From: Elmis aenea
Lineage: Eukaryota; Arthropoda; Insecta; Coleoptera; Elmidae
DNA length: 64,000 nucleotides
Direction of reading: 5' to 3'
Assembly: GCA_947652605.1 (NCBI GenBank)
Contig: OX393578.1
Coordinates: forward strand, 57,667,415 to 57,731,414
Positions 44,134 to 54,991 of this stretch are shown here, in pieces (the stretch's first letter is position 1; every line of letters begins with the position of its first letter). Position numbers and translations under genes: made by a program. Below the pieces are notes generated by a model that saw only the letters and a program-made list of their open reading frames with translations, did not search any database and was not told where the DNA came from.

Positions 44134-44137
44134 TTAA

Positions 44138-45041
44138 GTTTAATATTTTAGAAATAATAGTAGAATTATTTTTCGAAGTTCATGGAAGGAAAATTTTATA
44201 TATTTTTGTTCCCTTGGGCTCGCGTTCTTGTGCAAATAAGCTGATGGTACATGCTATAAGCCATCACAGCGTCTGTGACTGATAACAGTAAGTTATTGTG
44301 TACGAGTTATTAAAGTTACATATCTTTAGCATCCGAGCCAGAAACAATAAAACAATTCACCGTCTTTGTATTCATTTTCAAAACATATCTGTCTCCAACA
44401 TTATACACTGTTTCGTTAGCTTCTGAGCCAATTTGTTTCTTCAAGTTTTCGCATTTGCATGTTGCCTCGTCTACGTTTCTATAAGTGGTCTTAAACTCAC
44501 TCTCATTGTTCTAGATTTCTTGGTATATAACTATATTGTAGCAACAATGCAGTGATTAGCAGGAATTTATGTGGTTTATAATGTTTCTCGCGCCAGTCCT
44601 TGCAGTTCAAAGCCAAGCAGTAAGGATCGCTCATTGTTTCGACTCCTACACCGTATACATTTTCTGCGTCCTTTGTCTCAGTTCCTTCCTGTTAACATAA
44701 TTGAATACAGTTGGCAAAATTTTTAGGATTTCGCTTCCGTTTTTGTTTAGAGAAGAGCCAGAACTTATGAATTCGTAAGCGTGATAAAATCTTGTACAAT
44801 GTTTGTGAACTATTAGGGTGTGTTTATACGAGAGACGGTTGGATAATTTCTTGGTCTCGCATATAAGAAGCTGGCTGTGGCTAGGGTACCTTTATAAACA
44901 GGGTAGGGACAGCCGCTGGGCAAGTTTCTTTTGTATATACGGTTGAGTTTCGCTTGCGACTAGGCTGCGACCTCCCGATTTTAAATAGTTTGCATGGAAA
45001 ACATAGGCGAATGTACACATTTTTTTTTTTGCTTGTTCAGA
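44138..45041. other. No recognisable gene; possible repeat borders
   Basis: TAGGGTGTGTTTATACGAGAG at 44,815 and GTGGCTAGGGTACC at 44,878 look like transposon edges. The latter has an imperfect inverse at 47,030-47,060, outside the next element. Not resolved. Confidence 0.35.
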
Positions 45042-45049
45042 GTGTTTAA

Positions 45050-46791
45050 TAGGGTGGATCGAATTTTATTTTTTTATATTTTATTTCTGGCGGGGTGCGG
45101 AAAAGATGCTCTAGAGGAATACAATCAGAAGTCATAAAGACAATATTTTGATATTATTAGTGAAAGTACTGCCCCAAGCCTGCTGAATTTTGAAAAAAAA
45201 ATGATTAATGTAGGTTATAGTTTATGCCCAATAAAAGTATTTAAGGTTAGGCTACAACATTTTTATAACTTTTTTGGTCAATTAAAAGAATAAGAAAATA
45301 GAACAGAATGTAAAATCACACAAAAACAGTTTTACAAAAATTAAGATCACTCCAAAATTAAGCTAATAACTGGGTTTTGTAGTCTTTCTTGGTATGATAC
45401 GACAACATTCTAATTTATTTCTGATCCGTCACCAATTTGACACATCTTTTAGTGGTTTGTGTGTGGCAAGGCATCAAACAAAATTTAGGTAAAATATCAG
45501 TTTCGACTTTGTCCAGATTTGCGATGACTTCGGAAATGATGCGAACAGTCAATTGGCAATTGTTTTTACGTTACTAGATTTCATAGAAATATGGTCAATG
45601 TATTGTGAGCCAGGTTTTTTCAATAAACTAATGTGCTCTTCGAACACAACTTTTCTGCAATAGTCCTCATTGCTTTTCCTGCATATCAGCATTTGCTTTT
45701 AAGGGCTTAGAATTTGAACCCTTAGTTTGAGACGTGGATCTTTGGGACTTTGATGTTTGGGAAGCTTCTTCATAAAAGTTTCGTTGCAATTTTTTGGAAA
45801 TATTGGTTTCGTTTTTCCTTGTAGTCTCTCTATCTAACACATCATCATTTTTCTTTGACCTCGCTGGTCTAACAAGAATTCTCTTTCTTTAATGAGTATC
45901 TTCCGCGATTTGTCACAAGAACTAGTCTCGAACGAACTACATTTGCAAGTGGCAATGTCAAACAGTCCTGGCGTCCATTTTGAACTTCTTCAATTTGTTT
46001 CTATAGTTGTCACTATTCTTTCTACATTGATAGGGCTTAGGATTGCACGGTATTTGTCGTGATATGTTTTTATTCTCGCTAAGATTGTTCGATGCTCTAC
46101 TGTAGGTAAGGACGCTCTTCTCCAGATTTGTTCTATGTCAGTAGTAACTATTTTACTAGTGTCTCTTACCAAATCCTGGAATCGCTTTCTAAGGTTTGCA
46201 AGACGTAAATAAAATATTTTATCATGCCTCCAATGCCTTCATGCGTCGGTAACAAACTATTCGGGAATTCTTTGCCAACACCAAATATAGGACAGTTTGT
46301 ATCACTGCTACGTAAACGTTTGTACTTTTATTACAAAAAAAAATCACACTATCAAATCTCAAATATTCGATATCAGAACGAAACGTGATCTCTTCCTGAA
46401 AAAAAAATTGAAACTATAAAGCGAAGGGATGCTAAATGACATATCCGCTGCACTACCCGCGCACACCACGCGCACTTGTCAATAAAATTACCCGGGAAAG
46501 TAAGAAAAACGGTGTGTTACATTGTTATTTTAATAATTAAGAGCATAAACTGTGATAATGTTCCAAAAAGTCGTGAAATTTGTTCTTCAAAATAGAACAA
46601 AGACATTTCAATTTAAAGTAACTTTTTTTAAATTCTCGAAAACTTTGACGACTTTGGGGCAGTACTTACAATTATTATTTTTTAAAAATATTTTGCATGA
46701 TTAATCAAAAGATACCAGAGCATCTATCGCGCACCCCCCGAAATCGAAATTCGAAAAAAAATATTCTCCCATATAAGAGCGATCCACCCTA
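45050..46791 (-). mobile_element. TIR element with unclassified gene remnant, 1,742 bp, 8-bp TSD
   Basis: GTGTTTAA is duplicated exactly at 45,042-45,049 and 46,792-46,799. The ends are TAGGGTGGATCGAATTTTAT and, inverted, TAGGGTGGATCGCTCTTATA. Inverted similarity continues inward with GGGGTGCG...GATGCTCT and AGTACTGCCCCAA on both sides, about 150 bp. The 8-bp duplication fits hAT, P or Merlin groups, but the coding remnant (next entry) has no domain I associate with them. It may be a deleted hAT-type element that carries an unrelated repeat-family gene. Confidence 0.8.
45850..46340 (-). pseudogene. Decayed gene of an unclassified arthropod repeat family
   Basis: Minus strand: RSSDTNCPIFGVGKEFPNSL, LPTHEGIGGMIKYFIYVLQ, a frameshift, then ANLRKRFQDLVRDTSKIVT, TDIEQIWRRASLPTVEHRTI, LARIKTYHDKYRAILSP, a stop, KWTPGLFDIATCKCSSFE, CDKSRKILIKEREFLLDQRG, QRKMMM. 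I recall similar modules (WxxAxIPT...; LFDIxxCKC...C...; FLxDQRxxRxM) from uncharacterised, highly repeated proteins in insect and crustacean genomes, but cannot name the family or its function. Two stops and one frameshift make this copy a pseudogene. The Cys cluster hints at metal binding. A more decayed downstream part may reach 45,580. Confidence 0.5.
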
Positions 46792-46799
46792 GTGTTTAA

Positions 46800-48168
46800 G
46801 TGTAATCCAAGACTTTAAAAGACATTAGTGATAGGTGTGTAAGGTATTACCATACGTAAATTTCATAAATTAAGTTAAATACAATTATTTTTTAAATTTT
46901 TAATAGCGATGATTGGAATTAATAATATAATTTTGTCATAAAATATTAAAGTGAATTAATGAATCTATACTTTTTAGTTGCTGATTGGACATTAAAACAA
47001 GAATTAAGTAAACAATTGTTTGCAACCTGTTATATACAGGAACCCTAGCTGTGGCTAGTGACAGGGGCGTAGTGAGGGAGGGGGCGATGGGGATAAATTC
47101 ACAGGGGCCCGGACGACATTCCACAATTTGTTTCTTAGTAAATAAATGTTTAAAAAATGTATTTACTTGGGGCCACCTAAAATCTCCCCCCAGACCCGCC
47201 AACGTCTCACGTCCCCCTGGATGTAGGTTAATTTATACAAAACTAGATTGGGTTGTTTCATTTTGTGGGTTTTAAATCCAAACGACGAAAAAGAGGAAAA
47301 CTCAGACGTAGCTGGAACCTAAATGTAAACGAAGCTATGGAAGGATATACCTTAAAGAAGTGAATGTTTACAACAGAGAGGAATGCAATTTATATGATTA
47401 TTGGGTCATATAGACCCGACATCCATTAGAAGTGTGAAGTAAATAAAATATATTTTGTGACAAAGTTGGTATTAACTAAACGATATTCTGATTTGCAACT
47501 TTATTGTGTTTATTGGGCTGCAACCAACATAAAAAAAGACGAGAGCTTTGTGCAGTTATATTTTGCTTTGAAATATCTCCACAGCCAAGTAGATAAAATG
47601 GATGAGGGTGTGAAAACGATTAGTGTATTGGAGCAGAAGTTATTACTGATATCAAATGTACATTACAATTTTACGTCTATACATAATAAAATTTTATTCC
47701 TCTTGTATATGTACACGATAAAACTAATTAAATTTGAAGGCAGAACTGCACTGTGCCGTTATTCAATACATAAATTGCTACTTTGCACATTATATCATAC
47801 AAATCGCACACCGCAAAATGTATTATGCTCGTTAAATATGAATTGCCGGCTGAAATATGATGCTTCATTTAATTTAAACTGTTGCAAAACTGGCTAAACT
47901 TATATTGCGGCCAGTTTTAATCTAATCTAATAGTTGCGACATTTAAAACGTGTGTAACTCGTTATTTAACAATTGCGAGTCGCTAATTTTAATTATACAG
48001 GGCGCGAATAAAGTCGTAGACAATTTGAGCTTGTATGATTTTGTCCAAAAATTAATACAATGTTGTACGAAGGATAGTTGGCCATTAGGAAGTCATTCTT
48101 CCATGCTTTTTATGCCAATCAAACCCACAAGTACGAGGTAAAGCTTCATCTACAGCTACACTAATCTA
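46800..48168. other. No confidently recognised gene
   Basis: Includes a 146-codon open frame from GTG 47,457 (plus) with no known domain and no ATG near its start; it is Leu/Lys/Tyr-rich as chance frames in AT-rich DNA tend to be. A lone TACAGGGCGCGAATAAAGTCG at 47,996 looks like a transposon end without partner. Confidence 0.4.
47062..47219. repeat. Possible short GC-rich MITE
   Basis: Starts CAGGGGCGTAGTGAGGGAGG and ends CAACGTCTCACGTCCCCCTG, imperfectly inverted, GC-rich in AT-rich surroundings. No matching target duplication was found. Confidence 0.4.
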
Positions 48169-49030
48169 CAGGGTGAGTCATTAGTGGGGGATCGGTCGAT
48201 TATGGCTAAACGCTTTAAGATAAAAAGTTGATTCAAACGGTATCCATACAGTTGTTTCTTCCGAACACGATAAAAATATTTTCAAATATACAGGGCTAGT
48301 CAACCCTCTGGAACTAATATCAACTTTTATATTTCAAATACAACACCTCAATTTTTATTTAATATTCTTGACCGCCTTCATTTTAGCTTTACATTGATAT
48401 AAAATACTACAGGTTTTTATGCAGCCTGGTCACTAAAAAAAAATAATTTTCAAAATGTTTCAAGGTCTTAAGTGTTTATTTAAAAGATTCTCCTGAAGTT
48501 AACTTTCGAAGTACAGAGTTGCAATTTGGAAAGGACATGCAGAAAACATTGCTCTATTCCCTCGATACGATAAAGTTTGAATCACGCATACAGGGTGTTT
48601 ATAAATAGGTGGTATCGGGGCATGATAAACCAGTTTTTTGTACCTCAAATGGATGGCATGGATCTCGAAGACATGTGGTTTCAACAGGACTGTGCCACTT
48701 GCCACACATCACGTGAAACAATGGCATTATTGTTCGAGACATTCCCTGGTCGTGTAATCTTTCGTTTGGGTGACCATAATTGGTTGCCTAGATCGTGCAA
48801 TTTAACGCCTTTGGACTTTTTTCTCTGAGGTTTTTGGAAGTCAAAAGTTAAACCAACAAGCCAACGACAACCCAGGCCCTTAAGGCGGAGATTAGACGCA
48901 GTATCACTGAAAACTAGCCATAGTTATGCCAGACCGTGATTGAAAATTTCGTCAAAAGAACGAAAATGTGCTAGCAAAGCCGAGGAGGGCATTTATCAGA
49001 TGTGTTGTTCCATACATAATTCCCACATGT
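48169..49030 (+). mobile_element. Mariner/Tc-like transposon, copy 3: 5' region fused to DDE C-terminus
   Basis: The left part parallels copies 1 and 2 to about 48,612. It then jumps directly to the end of a transposase: YRGMINQFFVPQMDGMDLED, MWFQQDCATCHTSRETMALL, FETFPGRVIFRLGDHNWLPR, SCNLTPLDFFL, a stop, GFWKSKVKP, and VIENFVKR...SRGGHLSDVLFHT. The block FQQDxAxxH carries the second catalytic Asp (kept, though the family Gly is Cys). In the family SCDLTPLDFFLWG the first Asp is Asn here. An internal deletion therefore removed the first half of the gene. No right terminal repeat was found. Confidence 0.82.
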
Positions 49031-50112
49031 CTACTTTATGATTAACACAAAAAATTTGTTGTTTTTTTTAACTGCGTTTTGTTTGCAACTTAAATTTTCC
49101 GCTCTAGTTTTTTGAAATATCGTGGTACGAATTAATAACGACTGTGCAGTTCCAGTAATTAACTAATTATCGATCACTAATATTGTATAACTGGAGTCAA
49201 CCATAATTTGCATTCCGCATTTGCTATCCTGTAATTACGTTAATTAATAAGTTATGCCCAATTCTCCCTGGAATCCAATAAACTAAAACCCTAAGTAATA
49301 ATTAGGAAATTAGCGATAATCAATGGAAATGAAGATGCATCGGTTTAAACTCACTAATATCCAACAACGAAAGCCCACAAAAGTTCACGTAAATAAGCTT
49401 TTTTGTTCGTACATGTCTCGCGAAAACCCTAATTGTGTTATTAAAAGCTTGAAAGTCGATTTTTTGTTTGTAATGTAAAATAATCTTGTCTGCTTATTAC
49501 GTAATACGCCGTCATTTGTTTTTCATCGATTTTTATCGTGTTTTGGATATATAAAAGCTTCACTGTAAACTGAAATATGATTCAAGTAATCATATTTCAA
49601 AACGTCATGCTTAGAGAGGATGTGGAATCCATTTGCTAAAGATAATATATTACAAGATATGAACTCGAATTTATTAGATTTTTTGCTTTTCGGTATTAAA
49701 TATATCTTTCTCATGAGGCCTTGTGGATAAGATTTTGTTATTGTGGTAAATGAAGTCACTCACTGAAGAACAGAATGAAATGGGAGTTTTTAAATAGTGC
49801 ACTTGCGTTTACTTGGTGGTGGCGTTGTAGGATTATTAGTTTAGCTGAAAGTGTTAAAGTATTATAATTGAGCTACTGCTAAACAGATGTATAAGTGTTT
49901 GGTTCACTTTCAAATAATCCATTTATTGATTGATATGGAGCAGAGATTTACTTTTGACAAAGTTGCGAAATTGTATGTTTATTATTAATATGCAAACAGA
50001 TTAGGGCAATTAAGTTAATGAAAATTAAAGATATTTAGAAATAAACCTTGTTTTGTATTAGATTTACCGTTTATAGTCCTACAAATTAAGAAGGAGATTT
50101 CAAAAGATACCA
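49031..50112. other. No recognisable gene or element
   Basis: AT-rich, frames up to 78 codons without domains. Confidence 0.5.
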
Positions 50113-50282
50113 GGGAAGGTCACGATATGTTGTCGCTAGAATCTAATTAAGGCTGTGTTTATTGCATTAAGAGCATCAAAACCAAATGTTTTGCAGAGTT
50201 ATGCGTGCCACTGGCTATTTCCTTCGGAAAAATAGAGAAAAACTGAGGAGTTGAATAATAAAGGTAACTTTTGCGATCGCAA
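50113..50282. mobile_element. One-ended relative of the 21.4-22.1 kb palindrome
   Basis: ACCAGGGAAGGTCACGATAT, TTGTCGCTAGAATCTAATTA and AAATGTTTTGCAGAGTTATG match the outer 170 bp of that element, then break off at GCGATCGC where LINE sequence starts. Confidence 0.8.
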
Positions 50283-50440
50283 AATGGGAAAATTAAGTGA
50301 GACAAACTAGAAGAAAAGAGAGTCGGCTGGAGAGATGTACTACAGTTAGCCAATGAAAGACAAAGATTAAAAAAACATAATAAAAAACTGGGAAATGTAC
50401 AAGAGAACCCGATCAAGAAGAATAACTTCTGTAAACTTCT
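50283..50440 (+). mobile_element. RTE-like LINE 3' end
   Basis: Plus strand: RVGWRDVLQLANERQRLKKH, NKKLGNVQENPIKKNN. It fits the closing RxxWRDVxxLAxDRxRW segment of RTE-like ORFs, with an arginine/lysine-rich end. Confidence 0.6.
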
Positions 50441-50549
50441 TTAAACTCGCTTTATTCTACTTTTATTATTGTTTTTCGCTAATTAAATTCGGTTTTGGTT
50501 TATGATTTTATTGTTTTTTGTGTGCGGCATATTTATTTCCATAGATTTG

Positions 50550-52510
50550 GCAGATCTGGCAGAGAACCAGAACAGTGGAAGACAAAAATAAATTTAACAA
50601 GTCAATTAAAAAATTAAAAAAGTTGCTACTTGACCTTAAAAATCAATCAATACAGGAATACCTTGGAAACCTCACAGCTACAGAAGCTAATGACTACTCA
50701 TTGTGGAAGGCCACTAAAAAAATTAAGCGCCCGCAACTAACAATCCCACCTATTAAAAATACAAATGGAAAATGGGCCAAAAACAGCACAGAAAAAGCGA
50801 CAGTATTTGCACAATACCTTGCAGATGTCTTTAAGCCATTGCCATCAACCTTAACAGAAGAAGAAGAAAATGACATATTAAATTTTCCGGAGACACCCTT
50901 TCAGATGGACAGGCCCATTAAAAAATTTAAAAAGAGTGAAATAAAAAAAACAATATCCAAAGACATTAACATTAAAAAAGCTCCAGGATTTGACTTAATA
51001 ACCGGAAAAGTGCTAAAAGAAGCCACAGATAAATGCCTAAAATGTATTACACAAATCTTTAATGCAGTTCTCAGGATAGGATACTTCCCAAATCAATGGA
51101 AAGTGGCCCAGATTATTCTCTTGCCTAAACCAGGGAAACCGTTACACGAAGTGACATCTTACAGACCTATCAGTCTACTACCAATTTTATCCAAGGTCTT
51201 CGAAAAACTTTTTCTAACACGTCTCAAACCATTGCTAAGAGAACTCATCCCAAATCACCAATTCGGTTTCAGGAATCAGCACGCTACGGTTGAACAAGTA
51301 CACAGAGTGGTCAAAAAGATAAACAATGATCTGGAAGGCAAAAGATATTGCTCTGCTGCCTTCCTAGACATTAGTCAGGCTTTTGACAGGGTATGGCATG
51401 ACGGATTGCGCTACAAACTAAAAAAGAACATTCCATGCCATTTTTACCAAATCTTAAATTCCTACCTCAAAAATAGGCACTTCTTAGTTAAACACCAAGA
51501 CGAATATACTGATTTGTACCCTATCAACTCCGGCGTACCACAAGGTAGTGTGTTGGGACCAACGCTATACTTAATATATACTGCTGATCTGCCAACCACT
51601 CGTCTAACTACAGTGGCCACGTTTGCGGATGACACAGCTATCTTGGCATCCCATGTGGATCCTATCACTGCCTCTAAAAATCTACAACATCACTTAAACA
51701 AAATACAGTCCTGGTTGAAAAAATGGCGAGTTAAGGCAAACGAAACTAAATCAACACATGTCACATTTACTCTTAGGAGAGAGAACTGCCCGACAGTAAC
51801 ACTAAATGATCGTCAACTTCCTCAGGCATGCGAAGCCAAATACCTGGGTATGCACATTGACAGGAGACTGACATGGCGCAAACACATATGGGCCAAGAGG
51901 AAGCAGCTTGGCATCAAACTTTACCAACTCAACTGGATGATAGGACGAAAATCACAATTGTCTATAGAAAGCAAGCTCCTCATATACAAAGCCATATTGA
52001 AACCTATTTGGACCTATGGCATCCAGCTATGGGGAAGTGCTAGTACGTCAAATATTGAAATCATCCAAAGATTCCAAAATAAAGCTTTACGAATCATTGC
52101 TGATGCCCCCAGGTATGTACCAAATTTCGTAATACAACGCGACCTTCAATTAAACTCAGTGCATGAAGAAATCAAAAACCTTTACCTTAAATATCAAAAC
52201 AGAATTGAAGTGCATCCAAATAAACTAGCAAGAAATTTAATAGTGAGTGCCGGTGAAGTGCGGCGACTCAAAAGATATAGACCGGCAGATCTCCCTACAA
52301 GGTTTACTTGAAACGAACTGACTGTACAGTTTTATGTTCTATTTTAAAAAATTTTAGCTTAGCGTAAAGAGAATACTCAATGGAGAATTCTCTACATGAC
52401 ATTTTTCTTTTCTTTTCACCTACATTTCACCTGTTAAAAACATTTACTTATTGTTCAGTTAAGAACAGATTGTAAAGTACTTGAAATTATAAAAAAAAAA
52501 AAAAAAAAAA
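50550..52510 (+). mobile_element. Jockey LINE, 5'-truncated, with poly(A) and 7-bp TSD
   Basis: The 3' UTR from 52,312 runs to a pure A-tract at 52,491-52,510. The word AGATTTG flanks the element at 50,543-50,549 and 52,511-52,517, consistent with target-primed insertion. The 5' end lies inside the linker between endonuclease and RT. It contains the intact RT frame described separately and, by frame integrity and clean ends, is the youngest LINE here. Confidence 0.88.
50551..52311 (+). CDS. Jockey reverse transcriptase, intact RT frame lacking endonuclease
   Basis: Open from the truncation: QIWQRTRTVEDKNKFN, the family's WQRTRxPxDK linker. Counting from GTG 50,575: a charged N-terminal part to about residue 120, KKAPGFDLITGKVLKEA (135), WKVAQIILLPKPGKP (170), SYRPISLLPILSKVFEKL (195), AAFLDISQAFDRVWHDGL (261; first catalytic Asp), SGVPQGSVLGPTLYLIYTAD (320), FADDTAILASH (350; Asp pair), KYLGMHIDRRLTWRKHI (422), PIWTYGIQLWGSA, NKALRIIADAPRYVPN, and the C-terminus ending LKRYRPADLPTRFT. 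All RT landmarks are intact and there is no stop in 578 codons. The missing endonuclease means self-mobilisation is not expected. No ATG lies near the start; the first in-frame Met is about residue 111. The related relics at 7.3 and 57.8 kb are heavily broken. Confidence 0.92.
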   Translation, partial: QIWQRTRTVEDKNKFNKSIKKLKKLLLDLKNQSIQEYLGNLTATEANDYSLWKATKKIKRPQLTIPPIKNTNGKWAKNSTEKATVFAQYLADVFKPLPSTLTEEEENDILNFPETPFQMDRPIKKFKKSEIKKTISKDINIKKAPGFDLITGKVLKEATDKCLKCITQIFNAVLRIGYFPNQWKVAQIILLPKPGKPLHEVTSYRPISLLPILSKVFEKLFLTRLKPLLRELIPNHQFGFRNQHATVEQVHRVVKKINNDLEGKRYCSAAFLDISQAFDRVWHDGLRYKLKKNIPCHFYQILNSYLKNRHFLVKHQDEYTDLYPINSGVPQGSVLGPTLYLIYTADLPTTRLTTVATFADDTAILASHVDPITASKNLQHHLNKIQSWLKKWRVKANETKSTHVTFTLRRENCPTVTLNDRQLPQACEAKYLGMHIDRRLTWRKHIWAKRKQLGIKLYQLNWMIGRKSQLSIESKLLIYKAILKPIWTYGIQLWGSASTSNIEIIQRFQNKALRIIADAPRYVPNFVIQRDLQLNSVHEEIKNLYLKYQNRIEVHPNKLARNLIVSAGEVRRLKRYRPADLPTRFT

Positions 52511-52517
52511 AGATTTG

Positions 52518-54394
52518 TCTATAACTTTATTGTTATCCTAAAAATTTTACATGTGAAGGTATGTTATTATTGTAATAGGTTATTTTATAAATTCTGAACT
52601 CATAGACCAAGCTTTTATTAAGATTTTTTCCTGTAAATTAATTGAAGTTGGGGTCCAATTGAATGACTACCCAAGTCTCTAGACCTCACGCCTCTTGATT
52701 TTTGTATGTAGGTCGTCCAGAATCAATCGTTTACCGAACCTAAATTAATTATTGTACCGTAAGTATAGGCAGCTACTAATTAACGCAACTTAAACGAAAA
52801 AGCTGCATCTATAGGTGTGTTATTTAAAAAAAAAAGTACATACAAATGATACAGTCCTTAAATTTAATGTACAACAGAAGTTTTCCTGCTTATTTGACTC
52901 GTAAATTCATCTTTCACACACGATTTTCAGTTATTAACTTTGCAAGCCCCCAGAAGGCGACGCAACGGTTCGCAATGGGACACTTCGTCCAGGCCATTTC
53001 ATTACGGCAATATTTCAGCGGCTCAGACTTATTTATAAGCGTCCTAACGGCCTTTATATATTGTATCTCATTAATATTTAATTATTGGGCAACTCATCAT
53101 GCCTTACCACTCAAAATAAATGGCGTTTGAGTGTGTTCATTGGCAAAAATAACCCAATATAAACAACTGTTAAGTATGATTATTTCATTACATATGGGTT
53201 TCTTTTTGTTCATTAATTAAAACATGTTTTTGTTTTAAGGACAAGTTGACTGAAAGACAAATTAGTAACCTAAAAGTTACTTACAGTTAAGTAGACTTTG
53301 TTTTAAGAACTTAATAAATATTGAGGTTAAAAGCCTAAAATCAGAGTAGTAAAAGATTTTTTTGTAAGGAGTTTACAGGAACAAAAATCACACCAAACAA
53401 ATGAAAGTTGTTACCAGAAGCGAAAACCTTTGAATGTTTAGCCGAACTGCAGAGAATTGTAATATTTTTCTTCCTTCCTTTAAGTAGGCATTAAATTATT
53501 CAATTAACGAGTCAGTTTACTTTGAGATGAAAGAAACTGAAATTGATTTCGCAGCTTCTTTATACAATTTTAATGAATCAGAGAGCAAAGCTGTAACAAC
53601 AAAGCTTAAGGGATAAGTAGAGTAACAAAAGCCATGCTGATATACTTTAGATAGGGTTGCTGAGTGCAAATTCCCTAAACCGTCCGAACCGATACCCTGA
53701 TTAAAACCACCTGCAGGCCACAAGAGGCTTTGCACCCTTTCTGTTGACGCAAGTTATCCTTTTCGGTTTAATTACCTTTCGCACCGCTCAAATAAAAAGA
53801 GAACACTTCAATAGATGTAACATTAGATTTGTTACACGAAGAAATGCAGTTGTATTCAAAATTGCTTCCTATTCCCAAAAATGTAATAATACAGGGTGTT
53901 ATTGCAACTTCAGCAGGCTCGTCGGTTATTCATCCACATAAATCTCATTTTAGGACGACTTCATGAAGTAATATGTTGTTGGTAAATGACTGCATCTAAA
54001 TAAGATACAAATGTAAGCAAACGCGCTCGTCTATTTCAATGGGTACACGTCAAAACTGTAAGTGCCAGAATGAATAAGATTTGCGCGGGACAAGAGTTGG
54101 ATTGAAATTCCTCGCATTAGTCTGTCACTTAACGTAATAGATGGTGGCGTCACGATATGACATCGTGACAGCATACAATCCTCCGCCATAATGGATTTGT
54201 AGTTGACGCCTAAAATTCTTCAGACAACATCCGAATTTGCCATCCGAAATTTATGTGGGGCGAAATGAAGTAACTAATTTTGTTTTGATATTGGCGCAGT
54301 GTAAAAATTAAATTAAAAACCGTATACATATAGTTACTAGCAGTATACGAGGGGATATTGATAAGTTTGTGACCTAACTTAAAAGGGTAGTACT
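52518..54394. other. No recognised gene; possibly unique sequence
   Basis: Mostly AT-rich; 52,920-53,130 is more complex, with the 94-codon frame at 52,846 lacking any known domain. TACAGGGTGTTATTGCAAC at 53,891 is an isolated transposon-like end. Confidence 0.45.
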
Positions 54395-54399
54395 AATTT

Positions 54400-54670
54400 G
54401 CAACCGAGCTTGGTGGCTGGTTGTGTTAAAAACCTAACTTGCACTCGGGAGGTCATGGGTTCGAATCCCAGGGCCGACTGTCATCGTAGAGGTTTCAGGT
54501 GGTTTCCTCTACAGTTAAGGCAAATGCTGTGGCAGTACTTCCACCTATCTTTGGCCATCCTTGACTATCCTTATCCTTACGTACTATCTTTGCACCTCTA
54601 ACAGCTGAAGAAGGGGATAAATTAACTTTACTCCCAAAAAAATTGACTAGAATAAAAAAAGAATAGGAAT
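54400..54670 (+). mobile_element. tRNA-derived SINE
   Basis: A polymerase III-type promoter: A-box-like TGGTGGCTGG at 54,411-54,420 and a perfect B box GGTTCGAATCC at 54,458-54,468, about 40 bp apart as in tRNA genes. The region between does not fold as a proper tRNA, and the sequence continues after the head (AGGGCCGACT) into a 200-bp non-tRNA body ending in A-rich DNA, so it is a SINE and not a tRNA gene. The body includes AGCTGAAGAAGGGGATAAAT near its end. Confidence 0.78.
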
Positions 54671-54991
54671 AAGCATTTATAGCCAACATTTTTAAGTCTT
54701 CCTCAATGGCAATGCTATTATAAGTTATTTTGATTGAAAAATATAGGTTAAAATACTTTTTTTATTCCTTTCACAACATGGATATTTCTAAAGTGTTTAT
54801 TTTATTGTCTAGTTTAACTAAGGTAACCAACTTTCTTACAATGAAAAGGAGGACACAAATTAAAGAGCAAAAAAAAAGTAAATAAATAAAAGACACATTT
54901 TATGCATTGCAAACATTATAATATGATAAATGCTTAATAAAAACATTTGTAACTAACACTAACATAAAATTTTATGCTTACATGCCTATAA

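Noticed and set aside
44868..47060. Larger element bounded by imperfect inverse words CTAGGGTACCTTTATAAACAGG and the complement near 47,035
   Set aside because: Only about 23 imperfect bases pair and no target duplication is visible; could be chance.
47457..47897. 146-codon open frame on the plus strand, longest anonymous frame in the window
   Set aside because: Starts with GTG, no ATG nearby, no domain, composition typical of chance frames in AT-rich DNA; no splice or promoter context. Kept only as a note.
54400..54475. Possible true tRNA gene (A and B boxes)
   Set aside because: Arms do not form a proper cloverleaf and the transcript unit continues into a SINE body.
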